A stretch of 64,000 nucleotides of DNA from Azolla caroliniana (Eukaryota > Polypodiophyta): contig JBHGNT010000001.1 in the NCBI GenBank assembly GCA_043228905.1, positions 7,192,001 through 7,256,000 on the forward strand. The letters run 5' to 3'. The notes under the pieces are model-generated. The model did not search any database and had not been told where the DNA came from. It was given only the letters and a program-made list of their open reading frames with translations. Of this stretch, positions 36,361-47,684 are shown piece after piece. The first letter of the stretch is position 1; every line of letters begins with the position of its first letter. The position numbers and the translations under genes were made by a program.

Positions 36361-37096
36361 TGTCGCGGAACTCTACGGGTACGTGAGGGATCTTAGGCAG
36401 GACCGCGGGGGTCTTGGACTAGGGAATAAAGGGGGAATGGGAATTTAACCTTTACGACCTTTGAGCTCAAGAGGAAAGGAGAAAGAATAAGAGGTTAGCA
36501 TGATAGAAAAAATAAAGACAAGATACATCAACAAATTATACTAAGAATCCATTATACGATTACAACCATGGCCACATAGGCCAAATCAAAACCCTAGAAG
36601 AAACCCTAACCGGATAGGTAAAGAAGAAGAAGAATGAAACCCTATGCGAAACCCTAAACTGAAACCCTCAAAATGGCGACTCCCCAAAGAAAACCCAAAA
36701 AAAGTGGAAGCCCCTCAAAAGTGACCCCTCACTCCCTTTTATAGTAGTAAGGGGTGAGACACATTACATAAAGAGGAGTCAAATCCCCTTTCCTTTACTG
36801 GGGAATATATCCCATGATCTTAGATTTGTGGGCCTTTAACTCTCTCCCCTCATTCTTTCAATGCAACTGTCCATCATATTTGTACCCCCATGTACTCCCC
36901 TTTCCTACGTGCCCATGTGCACACAAGTCCACATCGTCATATTTACACTGAATGAATTTTCATAGAACACCTTACACTTTACATTTGTTTATCTACTCCT
37001 AGGTTACAAATTTAATAAGTATATGTGCTACGTTGCACATTTTGTTTTATTTGTTCCGCTCGGGTTTTCTCACCATGGATGAAAATCCTCACGACA
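36361..37096 (-). mobile_element. solo gypsy-type LTR inserted at the Copia-2 3' LTR border
   Basis: Starts TGTCGCGGAAC and ends CTCACGACA on the plus strand, like the gypsy LTR (TGTCGGG...TTCACGACA). A shared block near the left end, GGACCGCGGGGGTCT, supports a related family. A minus-strand TATAAAA box lies near 36737-36743. Several AAACCCTA words lie at 36582-36690. The flanks GCGT and ACGT (36357-36360, 37097-37100) may be a mutated 4-bp duplication. No internal gypsy sequence adjoins it. Confidence 0.75.
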
Positions 37097-37099
37097 ACG

Positions 37100-37540
37100 T
37101 GTTGAGAAATCAAGCTCAACTTAGTTTAGTTAGTTAGTCAACCATGTAACTTCGTAGTTACCTAGATAGAATCTAGTTTGAAGTGTTGACTATAACGCCT
37201 TAACTAGGACCTTGTACTTAAGTCGGATATTCTAGATCCTCCACTCCCAAGTACATTTAATGTAGGACTTATACCCTTGTACCTATATTCTCCTCACACA
37301 TGTGTACCCTTGCACATGAGATCTATATATACCTCATTATAGGTATTTTTGTATTTGATAATGATGATGTTAATTTAATATAGAGTTAATCATCCCCCAT
37401 CTTGTGTTGTTCATAAGTGTAACTACTTCTCTCTCTTCCTCTCACATATACACACACACACATATCACATAATCTTCCGCTTAGCTTAATCACATAATTA
37501 GGTACTAATTAACCCATAGTTAATTACCTAATTATTAACA
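37100..37540 (+). repeat. 3' LTR of Copia-2
   Basis: 441 bp, TGTTGAGAAATC to ATTAACA, matching 18994-19429 with about 16 substitutions and a few short indels. Copia-1 RT sequence resumes right after it. Confidence 0.92.
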
Positions 37541-37735
37541 ATAAGCATCTAGCCAACATCAACAAGGTCAAATCCCTCGTCTCCGACAAATTCGAGATGA
37601 AGGACATGGAAGAGCTCCATTAATTCCTTGGCATCAAGGTAATTCGAACTCCAACAGGCATTATGATCTCCCAATGACACTACATCCTCAACTTTTTATA
37701 CAAGTTCGAGATGACTAAGTGCAAATCTTTGGCAA
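37541..37735 (+). pseudogene. Copia-1 reverse transcriptase, C-terminal part
   Basis: Continues the RT cut at 18993: HLANINKVKSLVSDKFEMKD then ELH, a stop, and FLGIKV. In-frame TAA and TGA codons break it. It ends at a (GA)n run near 37742. Confidence 0.85.
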
Positions 37736-37739
37736 ATCT

Positions 37740-37945
37740 TTGGGAGAGAGAGAGAGAGAGAGGTTTCCAAGCCGGTTTGGAAACTGGTTTCTAAGCCGTT
37801 TACCAAACCAGTTAGCCTAAACCGGTTTGTGAACCAGTTCGGTTCGGTTCAGGTTTGAGATCCCCAAAACGGTTTAGGCTTAGCCAGTTTGGCCTGATCC
37901 AAGCCAAATCGGCTAAGCCTAAACCGAACCGTTGTCGATCCCTAC
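37740..37945. repeat. foreign CGGTTT-rich block with (GA)n inside Copia-1 RT/RNase H
   Basis: A (GA)n tract is followed by about 190 bp in which AAACCGGTTT, CCGGTTT, AACCGAACCG and related words keep recurring on both strands. Copia coding sequence resumes at about 37945. Part of the RT-RNase H linker is missing, so this is a replacement rather than a simple insertion. Confidence 0.7.
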
Positions 37946-38580
37946 CGATCAGTCTCCTTAACCAACTCATGCAAAAGCCACATGACATTCACTTGGATTG
38001 CGCTAAGCGAGTGTTATGATACGTGAGCGGCACAATGGATTGTGGCATTCTCTACAAATCAGCCACATCAATTTGACTCGAGGGGTACACAAATGCCGAT
38101 TAGGCCGGTTATAAGGTTGATAGACGATCGACCTCCGGATTTGTTTTCTCCCTCGGTAATAGAGCAATATCCTAGAGTAGCAAGAAGCAGACGATTGTTG
38201 CACTTTCAAGCACAAAGGCCGAATACAAGGGCACGATTGTGGATGCATGTGAAGTTGTATGGCTCAAGAGGATTTTGAAGAATCTAAGCGTTCCCATTAA
38301 GGATCATATTCCCCTTTACTGCGACAACATGAGCAATATTTATCTGGCTCGGAACCCAGTGTTCCACGCACGCACAGAGCATATCAAAGTGCACTATCAC
38401 TTTCTCCGAGAGCACGTTCAAGTTGGAGATGTCGACTATCAACACATCAACACGAATCTTCAGATAACCGACATCTTCACCAAAGCCCTAGGAGCCGACA
38501 AGGTTCGGCAATTCATGTTAGACCTTGGATTGATAATCCTTGACTTGTCAAGCTTGAGGGGGAGTACAAGAGAGAACTGA
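37945..38580 (+). pseudogene. Copia-1 RNase H (broken N-terminal half, open C-terminal half)
   Basis: The N-terminal half has MQKPHDIHLDCAKRVL and NAD before stops in several codons. The C-terminal half (38239-38580) is open: CEVVWLKRIL, CDNMSNIYLARNPVFHARTE, then DIFTKALGADKVRQF. It ends just before the polypurine tract. Confidence 0.88.
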
Positions 38581-38642
38581 ACACCGTCCGAACCGGATAC
38601 CAGCTGAAGCAGACATCAACTGAAAGAAGTCAGCCAAAGTTG

Positions 38643-38656
38643 AACTTGAGGGGGCA
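38643..38656 (+). other. polypurine tract of Copia-1
   Basis: AACTTGAGGGGGCA lies directly before the 3' LTR and primes plus-strand synthesis in intact elements. Confidence 0.85.
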
Positions 38657-39106
38657 TGTTGAGAATCAAGCTCAATCTAGTCTAGTGTGTGAATACACCA
38701 TTGAGAATCAATGAGCACTCAAACATCAAAAGCCACCACTACTCTCTACACATTAACTGTGTCATACAATCATATTCTATGACACATAAATAATGAGTTC
38801 CATATTCCCCATGACTAATGAGTCTCCACATTCCCCAAGGTTCTAGAGAGAGAGAGTGGGTGTTATAGTGAGTTAATGAAGAGAGAGGATGACCTTATAT
38901 AAAGCACCCTCCTCATACTTCATATAGTGCTAGTTATCCTCCCTTGTAATGCTATATTTTTGTACTTGATATTCTCCTTGTTAATATACATATTCTTGAG
39001 TACTTCATTTCATTTATTTATCTTGTGTTTTCTCTCCTCTCCTCTTCTCTTTCCACACACAACACACATCTCTTCCGTTGCACAGAATCCTATTTGATTC
39101 TTTACA
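38657..39106 (+). repeat. 3' LTR of Copia-1
   Basis: 450 bp, TGTTGAGAATC to TTTACA. It carries an extra near-copy of an ATGAGT..CACATTCCCCA block near 38790-38835, which explains its greater length. TGTTT follows at 39107-39111. Confidence 0.92.
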
Positions 39107-40440
39107 TGTTTCAAATCCCACCATGCCTTCATGATACCCAAAAAAACTTATCATGGCGAAAAATATCAATGGAACAATTAAAATCTCTTCAAAACCACCA
39201 TCTAATACTATCTTTCCAATTGCCACCTCTAGAAAGCATAACTTTAACCATTCTTTGCCTTAAGATTTTTTTCCAAGGCTCCCCACGAGGCAACAAACCT
39301 CTTATAGTAAATTTTCCCAAAAAAGCCTTACATTGTAAAAGAGGATCAATCAATCCAAGACCACCCTCGTCTATTGGAGTTGTTATAACTTTCCAAGATA
39401 TCTTGGCTCTCGCTATGAACAACCTTTAGATCCCCAAAGGAAATTCCTAATAAGCCTTTGTACTTGTGGTAAAGTCAAATGTGAGCACAACCAAGCCAAT
39501 AAAATGTACCACATGGAAGCCAACAATACTTGATTGGCAACAACAACCCTACTTGCCAATGACAATTTAGTAGTATTCCAATATAACAATTTCTTCCTTA
39601 TAGCAAGCAACAAAGGAGCTACATGATCTTCCGGCGAAAGATTAATACCTACTTGACATCCCAAGTATCTTATAGGTTTACCATGTGGAATCCATTGAAA
39701 CCCTTCTTGTGTACACCACAAAAGGTTTACTGTGGTGTGGTACCTACCCAGAACCCCATAGACTTATTCCAATTAATAATAGTTCCAGAAGCATAGGAAA
39801 ATGTATCAATAGCCCGTTGTACTCTAGAAACATTATCGTGAGAACCTTGCAAATACAAGGTTGTATCATCAGTAAATTGACAATCCACAATTTGTTCCTC
39901 TAACCATGGCCATTGCAGTCCTTTAATATTCACAACATTACTTGTAAGAAAGTTACTACTAAAAGTTTCTCCAATCATCAAATATAAAAAAGGAGTCAAT
40001 GGACATCCCTATCTCACTAACCTCGAAATTGAAAATGCTTGGCCTAGCTCTCCAACTACTAATACCCTACTAGTGGCTGAGTTGTAAAGAGTTGAGATTG
40101 TCATTAACCATTGATTAGGAAAACCTAACTTTTCCATGGTGCCCCTCAAAAAAGACCAATCTATTATGTCATAAGCCTTTTCGAAATCCAACAACAAGAT
40201 AGCTAAATCCTCTTTCCTTTCTTGTGAAATTGCAACAGCTTCCCAAAATAAAAAAATGTTATCCAATATACTGTTATCTTGTAATAACCCTGTTTGGGTG
40301 TTATGAATGACGTCTATTAAAAAAGTTTGCAATCTCATAGCCAACAACTTAGCATATATTTTGTAAATAGTATTCGATATAGTAATGGGTCGCCACTTCC
40401 TAATATCAACCACTACCCTTCCCACTTAGGAATAAGATAT
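39107..40440 (-). mobile_element. LINE-1 (L1-like), RT part of ORF2
   Basis: Minus-strand pieces with few breaks: RKWRPITISNTIYKIYAKLLAMRLQ, GLLQDNSILDNI, LDFEKAYDIIDW and FTDDTTLYL, the last standing for the usual Y/F-A-D-D RT site with Ala changed to Thr. LPQVQRLIRNFLWGS follows. Stops near 40426, 40010 and 39723 break the frame. A frame change lies near 40425 after an IPKWEG block. The LINE runs on through 15178-14200. Its 5' end is uncertain: weakly similar sequence may reach about 40560. Confidence 0.85.
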
Positions 40441-40444
40441 ATCA

Positions 40445-40540
40445 TACCTTATGTCCATTTACAAACACGATAATCATTTGGTCCAATTCAATGTCATATT
40501 CCTTTACAAACTCGATAATCATTTGTTCTAATTCATCATT
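40445..40540. repeat. tandem duplication of about 50 bp at the LINE-1 5' side
   Basis: Two near-identical units share TTACAAACnCGATAATCATTTG and TCCAATTC/TCTAATTC. On the minus strand they could code for part of the region before the LINE RT. Confidence 0.65.
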
Positions 40541-40559
40541 GCATGGACCAAATAGAGTT

Positions 40560-42650
40560 TGTGAGAGTGAGCATCCTTATCAATAATGCATCGAATAATT
40601 ATGAAATTCTATCAACCATTACCACATGATATGTAGCCTTCCCATAGATTTTTAAAATGCAAGTGTATATTCACTTGGAAGTTGGTACCCGACTTATTCC
40701 ATGCGCCTTCAAATATGTTTATGTTGAACTATATCAAAAGTTTTATTCAAGTATATGGAGCAACAACATAAACCCTTACACACGTATGCGTGCATGCATA
40801 TAGACAATATATAAAGAACATTACAACGAGAATGCTGGTGTTCGAACTTTATAAAGTATATTACAACATGCCCTTATAGGATCTTTTACATAGTCATTCA
40901 TATTGTCACTTACCCTACTAATCACCAAACGTTAAACATTTACAAGTTTAGATTGTCCTTTTATATTTAAGGTTGGAGCGTTCACACTAGTCCAACAAAA
41001 TCATTTAATGTCTCTTTATGCAACAATAATGACTTTTCTCATTTGAGGTGACATATGCATTCTTTATTCTTATTCATGAGTTAAGATAATTTAAAGAAAG
41101 TTACATAAAAGTAGACCTTTCTTATTCATATATTAACAAATGAACATCAAGCATTGAATTTAATAGAAAGAGTCATCCAAATTTGGCAAGTGAAAATGGA
41201 TATCGTTATAACTTATAGTTATGATACTTCCAATGAAGAACAAGATCAAACTTTGACTAGCAATGTATGGTAGCTTCACAATCTCTTCCTATTAAATTTT
41301 TTCTCGATATTACTTTTAAAAGAAAGGTTAAAAGAATACGTCGAAACATGTAAAAGTTTCAAATGTTTAATAGAAAAAAGTCATGCATATCTACTAAAGG
41401 TGACCATTACTACTACTACACTCTCCAAAAGGACAAGAAGAAACTTTGACTCAAAAACATAGTTAATGTTAGTGTTGTTCATGTAGGCATAGGTTACTTG
41501 ATGTTGATTACGTGTAAGACACTTTTAACCTTTTTACTATGTATGTGATTCTCATTGGTTATTAATGCAAGGCAGTACAATAGTATCAGTTTTCACTCTT
41601 CGTATACTTGGACCATGTGTGCCTTGATGTGTGTATGTTTTATGTTCAATTAGGTTTGAACTTTCTAAAATTCCCATTGGTTACTATATGTAGCTCTTAT
41701 TTCTCATTGGTTAGTATTATATGGCATTTTTGTGGACCATGTGTCACTTATTAGGTTTAAACGTTCTGAATTCTCATTGGTTACTATAGTTCTTATTCTC
41801 GTTAGCTAGTAATAAAGGGATATGTCGTGCTTGTATTCAATGTTGTAATGTGAAACTTTGATGTTGTAAAAGTCTTTGAATTTTTGTGCTACAACTAGTT
41901 TGTCACTGTACATCATGTCAAAATAAAAGACAATCTCAAAATAGAAGACAATGAGAGAGGTTATCTTTTTAATAACATGGCATCAAACTCATTGCTCAAG
42001 GATCGAACCTTAGAGCATGTTGCATTATGTTTATATATTTGAAGTTTAGAATTGTATATCAATAAATAACCATTTGTGAAAAGTCTCTTAAATATGTATG
42101 ATGTATTGAAGATAATGCTTTAACGTATAATAGTTCTTATTTCACACATATGGAGATTCGTATACTTTTATCCGACATTACTTTTGAGAGCTATATGGTG
42201 TGAAATAATCAAACAACTATGCATGTACTACATTATGTCTTTAGATGTTTTTTTTAAAATCTTATCTTCTCATTTCTCATCAAGGATTTGTTGTACATCT
42301 TGATTTCTCACTAGTTTTTCACACACTTCCATCAAACATATTGTGTGGGGGAGTTGCAAAGCCAAAACAATTAAATTGTCATTGGTCGTCTATTACGTGT
42401 CTTTGTTTCTTGTTTATGCTTTGCATACTTACATACATAAACACATTTTGGATGCTTTGTTTGTGAATAACATAAATTATCATACTATCGATCATATCTA
42501 ATCATATTACAGATAGAATTGATATGGGGAAAATGAATAAGGGATAAAGGAGAAGAATGTGTTAACAACGCTTAACCACACCGGCCACCCATGAGAGAAG
42601 GACATGAGACAAACATAAAATACTATCAGTGTTCCATAACATTGAATATT
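40560..42650. other. AT-rich intergenic DNA with a CATTGGTTA motif repeat
   Basis: No gene seen. Between 41550 and 41790 the word TCTCATTGGTTA (or CCCATTGGTTA) recurs about four times in a loose repeat with TTCTTATT words. All open frames are short and lack known motifs. Confidence 0.5.
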
Positions 42651-43345
42651 ACCTTATGTTATACATTGGTTGCTCTGCTTAGCTCCACCATGGATTCAGG
42701 ATCTGGTTCATAATCGTCCTCTTTCAGTGCACTCGTTGGGCCGTACTCACTAGCGGTCTCGAGAACGTTTATTTTGAACAACTGTATTATCCACGGATTT
42801 TCGGCAAGGTACGCTTTGAGCTCTATATCCTCCAACCCTTCCAACATGTTAATTTCTTCTATGTAAAGTGGCATTATGGCTTTCGTAGGTGCGGATGTCT
42901 CCTACGTAGGTACGTGGACCTTGCTTTGCCCTTGTCGGAAACTTATGCAATTGTGCTGCCAATTTTGCTTGATATTAGCAAACCGTGGCCATGGTCTGCC
43001 CAACAAGATCGGATAATAACGCATCGGAAGCTTAGCCTCACCAAAAGAGTTTTGACAACATTTCAAAACGTTGTAATAAACGAGATAGATAATCCCCTTT
43101 ATATAGCCCAACTCCTAAGGCACCTAGACAACCACATGCTCCCATGTATTGTAGGTTCTTATGGGTTTGTCCCAATTCCTAATATAATTGGTTTCCCAAA
43201 ATCTTATCATTGACCCATTAAAATTAGTTATAAAATTGGTACATAAGGGCATGCCTACAACAAAGCTTACAAATATGCAAGAAGAAATAAGCATAACAAT
43301 TTGAAAATTCAACATTTCATCCAAAACACGATTAAACAACCATTA
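42650..43345 (-). pseudogene. Ty3/gypsy fragment, protease-linker region
   Basis: The minus strand reads RYYPILLGRPWPRFANIKQNW, then a basic stretch to KVHVPT (42902-43111), a stop, and PLYIEEINMLEGLEDIELKAYL (42874-42659). The LLGRPW...IKQNW order is typical of the sequence just after the retropepsin domain in plant gypsy polyproteins. No LTRs or RT were found beside it. I regard it as an old internal fragment of a different gypsy family from the one at 23374-30673. Confidence 0.5.
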
Positions 43346-44707
43346 GTTTTTCAAGTTTCAATGATAACAAAGAATCAAAATTTCACTCTTTGTTGTTATG
43401 ATTACTGAGCTTGAGGTATATGCTTTAGTATATTCTTGTGTGTCTACAATGTAGGCAATCATTTCTCAACAATGAAGCCTAAGATTTTTACAACTATTTT
43501 TACTTTTTCTGATGGCGTTTCTCTTTTCAATAAGAATTTAATTCTTTATTACTCCAAGCATTTCGTATGGAGTGGCTAGAGTTAGTTTGCTTTTCCGGTA
43601 TTATATTTCATATCATAAAGAACTCAAGTCTATTTTCTAGAATATTTTCATCAAGAGTTGGTTTAACCTTCAACTATAATCCATTATTCACTACTTTCCA
43701 TTTAAAGGGGTTTGAGAGATTGAAAATGGTGCAATTTCTAATGGTTTTATGGATATCTTAAGAATTGAGGCAACTGACATAAGGTCATGACACATGACAA
43801 GTACATGTAGTGCAAGAGTAAAACAAGGAGTAGGTAACCACATTAGAGGAAGAGGAATACCTCCATCAAAACATTGTTGAGAGAACTTGAGACACAGGTA
43901 GTGTGACGAGGCTCTTCTTGCTAACAATAATGCTTTGTGCATTTGCATCCAAGCAAAGATCTTATGCAATATTCGGTGAAAATGGGAAGTTTATTGCATT
44001 TAAGATCTGTCTCAATTTGTTTGTTCAAGATAGTGAAGAGGAAAAGTGCCCTTAATTTATGTTTTTCCTTAACCATCTATTATCTGCTTGATCATTACTT
44101 CTCTTTTTGGCAAAGGGAGTAAGAAAAATCAAGCCAATTCATCCATATAAACAATGTATTCTCTCTTTATTTAGTCTTTTCATCTATGTAATTGAAACTT
44201 GTTCATGCAATCGTAGTTATAAAATATTTAAGAGAATGAACTATCAATGCTCTAGTAAAAAATTTTAGTAGTGATAACCACCGCAAGGAAAGAAGAAATG
44301 TGAATGCAAAACCAAAACTTCTCCATTAGAAACTTGCATGGAACCATCATCTCTCATTGGTTTTAGTGATACATGTGGGGACCCATGGGTGATTGGCATG
44401 GCACTCAATAGTATCTCATTTTCGATAGAAAAAATCAATCCTTAGAAAAAAAACTCTTCCAAAACTCAATGTTCTAGTCAAGATCATCTTCCAGTTGTTA
44501 CCAAGCCCATTAGAAATATCGGATAAGTGTTCCAACCTTCCTTTCGTATGAAGAAAATTAAAACACTTTTACATGTGGTTTTCTTTTAATTAGGATGACA
44601 TAGCAATGACGAGATGGTGTTGTGTGCATGAGTCTATCTCTTGTCTCTTTCTAAAGTGTTTAGAAATAAATGATAGTACACAATGCACATTTTGGAAACA
44701 TTGAACA
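43346..44707. other. AT-rich intergenic DNA, nothing recognised
   Basis: Short open frames exist on both strands (for example 43691-43969) but none shows a domain, splice support or a homologous context. Confidence 0.45.
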
Positions 44708-44719
44708 AATGTAATCACA

Positions 44720-44833
44720 TATTTGGATTTGTTCCTCCAAAGTTGTATATGTTGATCCCATTGTGGATTCGAGTAAACTCTGTCGTATTCTATTTGCTAA
44801 CTAATGCGAAGTAGTGTTTTTTTGGAAAAAAAA
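44720..44833 (+). mobile_element. very short LINE 3'-end insertion (114 bp)
   Basis: Its last part, TTTGCTAACTAATGCGAAGTAGTG plus T8GG and an A-run, matches the 3' end of LINE-3 (minus strand near 49480-49520). It is flanked by the direct repeat AATGTAATCACA (44708-44719 and 44834-44845). Both the A-tail and the duplication are hallmarks of LINE target-primed insertion. It is 5' truncated to about 100 bp. Confidence 0.8.
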
Positions 44834-44845
44834 AATGTAATCACA

Positions 44846-47680
44846 CATTCTTCCTTTTTTTGTAGATAACTGTTTGGCCCATCTTTAACCTTGAAGTAAC
44901 CTCTTTAGCAAATCTTAGACAACTTTATCTCTCAATATTCTCTACCTTGCTATTTATTTATTTGCTCTAACCCTTTGTTCCTTCAAAGGTTCCCATTTTC
45001 ATCTCCCTTAATCCCGTTGTCATATCTCTAACACCTCGCCGCTTTGTAAAACTTGTTTTCATCTCTCATTACTGCTAGCCCCACCATTGAAATAATGTGG
45101 GCACAAATGTATCACACTCAGTTGAACCCCATAAACAATTCTCATAAAAAAAGTAATCTAACAATGTATCCAATTGTTATATCATCCCATGTGTATACAT
45201 ATGTATATCCGTACATTCTTGATTTTTAAATATGGGAACTACTCTTTACATGCTTTATGTGGATGTGGAATTGACAATTGAATAGTTTGTTTTCTTCACT
45301 AAGTAATTGAGCTTTTCCTAGTTATCTTTTGCATTTATCCTCTTTTGTTGAAAAGGAAAAAATGCATTCCATTTCCAAAAATAAAACAATTAACTAATGT
45401 TTTCCAATTACTCCAACATAAGGATAAAGGTTTCCATCTTTATAAAATTAAGAGCACATCCCAATAGATTGAAACTAACATCATCCAATAGATCATGGGG
45501 TACATACAAGGAGCACAAATAATGGGGGATTTTATCTCTTGACAAAGGTATACGTGATCCCATGTAATAATAGATGTAAGGCAAGGCCAATTTCTAACTT
45601 CTGAACCAAAACCCATGGTGATTTGGCAAAAAATCAATGGTTTATGAAATTGTAGGAATTAGTTGAACAATCGTGAGAATTTTCGGTTAGGTATTTGTAC
45701 ATGTGAATTAATGAGTTTGTTTTTACATTTTAGATTTGAATCTCCCAACTACATGTTCTAAAGTGGACCAAATGTTTTTTGGGACGGATTGTAAGGCTGA
45801 CAACTTATTATTTGTCTTCATTTCACAGGAATTGTTAAGTATGTTATGTACATAAGAAAGTCCAATAAAAAACAAAGAGGTTATTTAGCTAGCCAATTTG
45901 GCATCCGCATTGTGTGGATCACAAGGTTTATTGTTTCTTAGTTTTTAGGTTTGAATCAGCATTTCGGAAGAAACAAAACAGACTATTTGTGGGATCAATA
46001 TAGTATTCATATCATACCAAGACCCATCACGGTTTACAAATAGTGACCATTTAATGGTGACTCTATCAACGTGTAGGCTTTAAATTGGGCCCTTGTCTCT
46101 TCTCTATGTATACTTACGAGTGGTGACGGTGGCGCAATAATAATGACGTGAACAGTGATGGAAATAACTCTGTCCCACATTTCAGGTTGTGATTTTATGA
46201 AGATTGCAAACGTGTCATTAAATTGTTTTTCTTCACCTTTAACCTTTTCTCTGTTTTTTCTTTCAATGCCTTCTTGCGTTCAATCCAATTTGACCTTATA
46301 AGTGTTTTCGCGTAAACTATGCATTGTATGGAAGTTCCAAGGTGCATGTTACCTTTTTAATAAAATAAAGTGTTCCCCCTAGAAAACACTTTGGTAGCTA
46401 TTCTAACTCAACTAGTTATTTGCTTGAGTGATCTATTATCTTTGCAATGCATATTGTGCATGATTGAATTTCAAATTTCCCATCCTAACATTCAAATATA
46501 TCGAGACTAACACTAGTGTTTGGCGGCATTCTTGCAAATTTGCACATGTTATCTGCCCGTAGGCTTACAACGTAATGTATGTACACCTAAACGCAGTGTT
46601 TCAACATGTTATTAATTTATTCACATGAATTTGCAAAATATAATATAAAGGTGAAGGATTCACTTATGTAGCATGCCACTCTAGGAACCCTAAATCTAGT
46701 TCAACCCTAATTTGTCATTGTGATTCCATTCTTTAAGGCATCTTAAGCCAATGCATGTGTGCATGAACACATAAGACATGACATATGAGATAAATGAATT
46801 TGGAAATATCGAAATTAAAGAAAATCATCATTATTTGGACGGTACTATTGTACTAGTATGTTTGTTAGCTAATGGTGTAGGTCCAAAAATTGTTACATGG
46901 TTAGAAGTTTACACATCATAATTCATTATTGTCCAACAGAGGTTTGGTATTGACTACTCTTAGTTGACATTGCACGCGCGTGAATCCAACCTTTCATTAC
47001 ATGAGCTATAGACTCCCACCTTATTTATGTACCATGTAGCTCACTTTTACAACGGAAACATGAAAGCGGTTGAGTACAGTTTCAAATGTTAACTGATTTG
47101 CTTCATAACTTCCATTGTTTACTATTGATATTTACAATGGACATGCCCAAATTACATTCTAGAAACTTCTAATATATTGATTGTATTTTATATGTGTTTT
47201 GTGTTGATTGTCTATGGCAAGATTAGATGCATTGAGCACCCAAATTTATTCATCACATCTTGTAAAAGGCAATATTCCTATGCAATTGCAAACCTCAAAA
47301 TGTTTTGTATAAAAAAAGATATGGTAAGCATAGAAAGTGACACATTAACTATAACTAGTCATTCTTTTGATATTCACTTGTTTATTTACTTTTGCATGTT
47401 TTATTGAATTTGGTGTGAACTCTCGATGAGTGTTTCATCAACTTTTACAACTTTGTGTAACAATTCTTTCCTTAACTTGCTCGGGTCCTTGTATGTGCTA
47501 TACATATAGCTTTAGCACTAAAAGATTTGTTTTTTCGGTAATTTTATGCAATTTTAACATATTGGTGATAGGATTGAGTAAATCTACCTTATTGCCATTC
47601 ATTTTTTGCGTTATGTAGGTGCATAGATTGACCCATGCGTGATATTCTTGGTATTCGCCATACGTAATATTCGCCATATT
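44846..47680. other. AT-rich intergenic DNA, nothing recognised
   Basis: No open frame over about 80 codons with known motifs. Some CATTTTA-type and CACACG words only. A truncated TE may be present but I cannot support one. Confidence 0.45.
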
Positions 47681-47684
47681 CGAG

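Larger units (their letters stand above)
18994..37540 (+). mobile_element. Copia-2: Ty1/copia retrotransposon nested in Copia-1
   Basis: LTRs are 18994-19429 and 37100-37540, with TG...CA ends; by eye they differ by about 16 substitutions plus short indels (near 4%). It is closely related to Copia-1 in gag and protease. Own sequence is 18994-22485, 36341-36360 and 37100-37540. RT and RNase H are missing: the sequence passes from the integrase C-terminal region into only a short stretch before the polypurine tract. It is thus an internally deleted element, later invaded by Copia-A and a gypsy LTR. Confidence 0.9.
15179..39106 (+). mobile_element. Copia-1: outer Ty1/copia retrotransposon, interrupted by Copia-2
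   Basis: LTRs are at 15179-15605 and 38657-39106, with TG...CA ends and a TGTTT duplication. The internal order is primer site, gag, protease, integrase, RT, RNase H, polypurine tract, which is the copia order. Own sequence is 15179-18993 plus 37541-39106; the rest is Copia-2 and its guests. The coding frames carry many stops and frameshifts, so it cannot move by itself. The LTRs differ by about 30 substitutions plus indels, including a roughly 25-bp extra copy near 38790-38835 in the 3' LTR, making it the oldest LTR element here. Confidence 0.92.
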
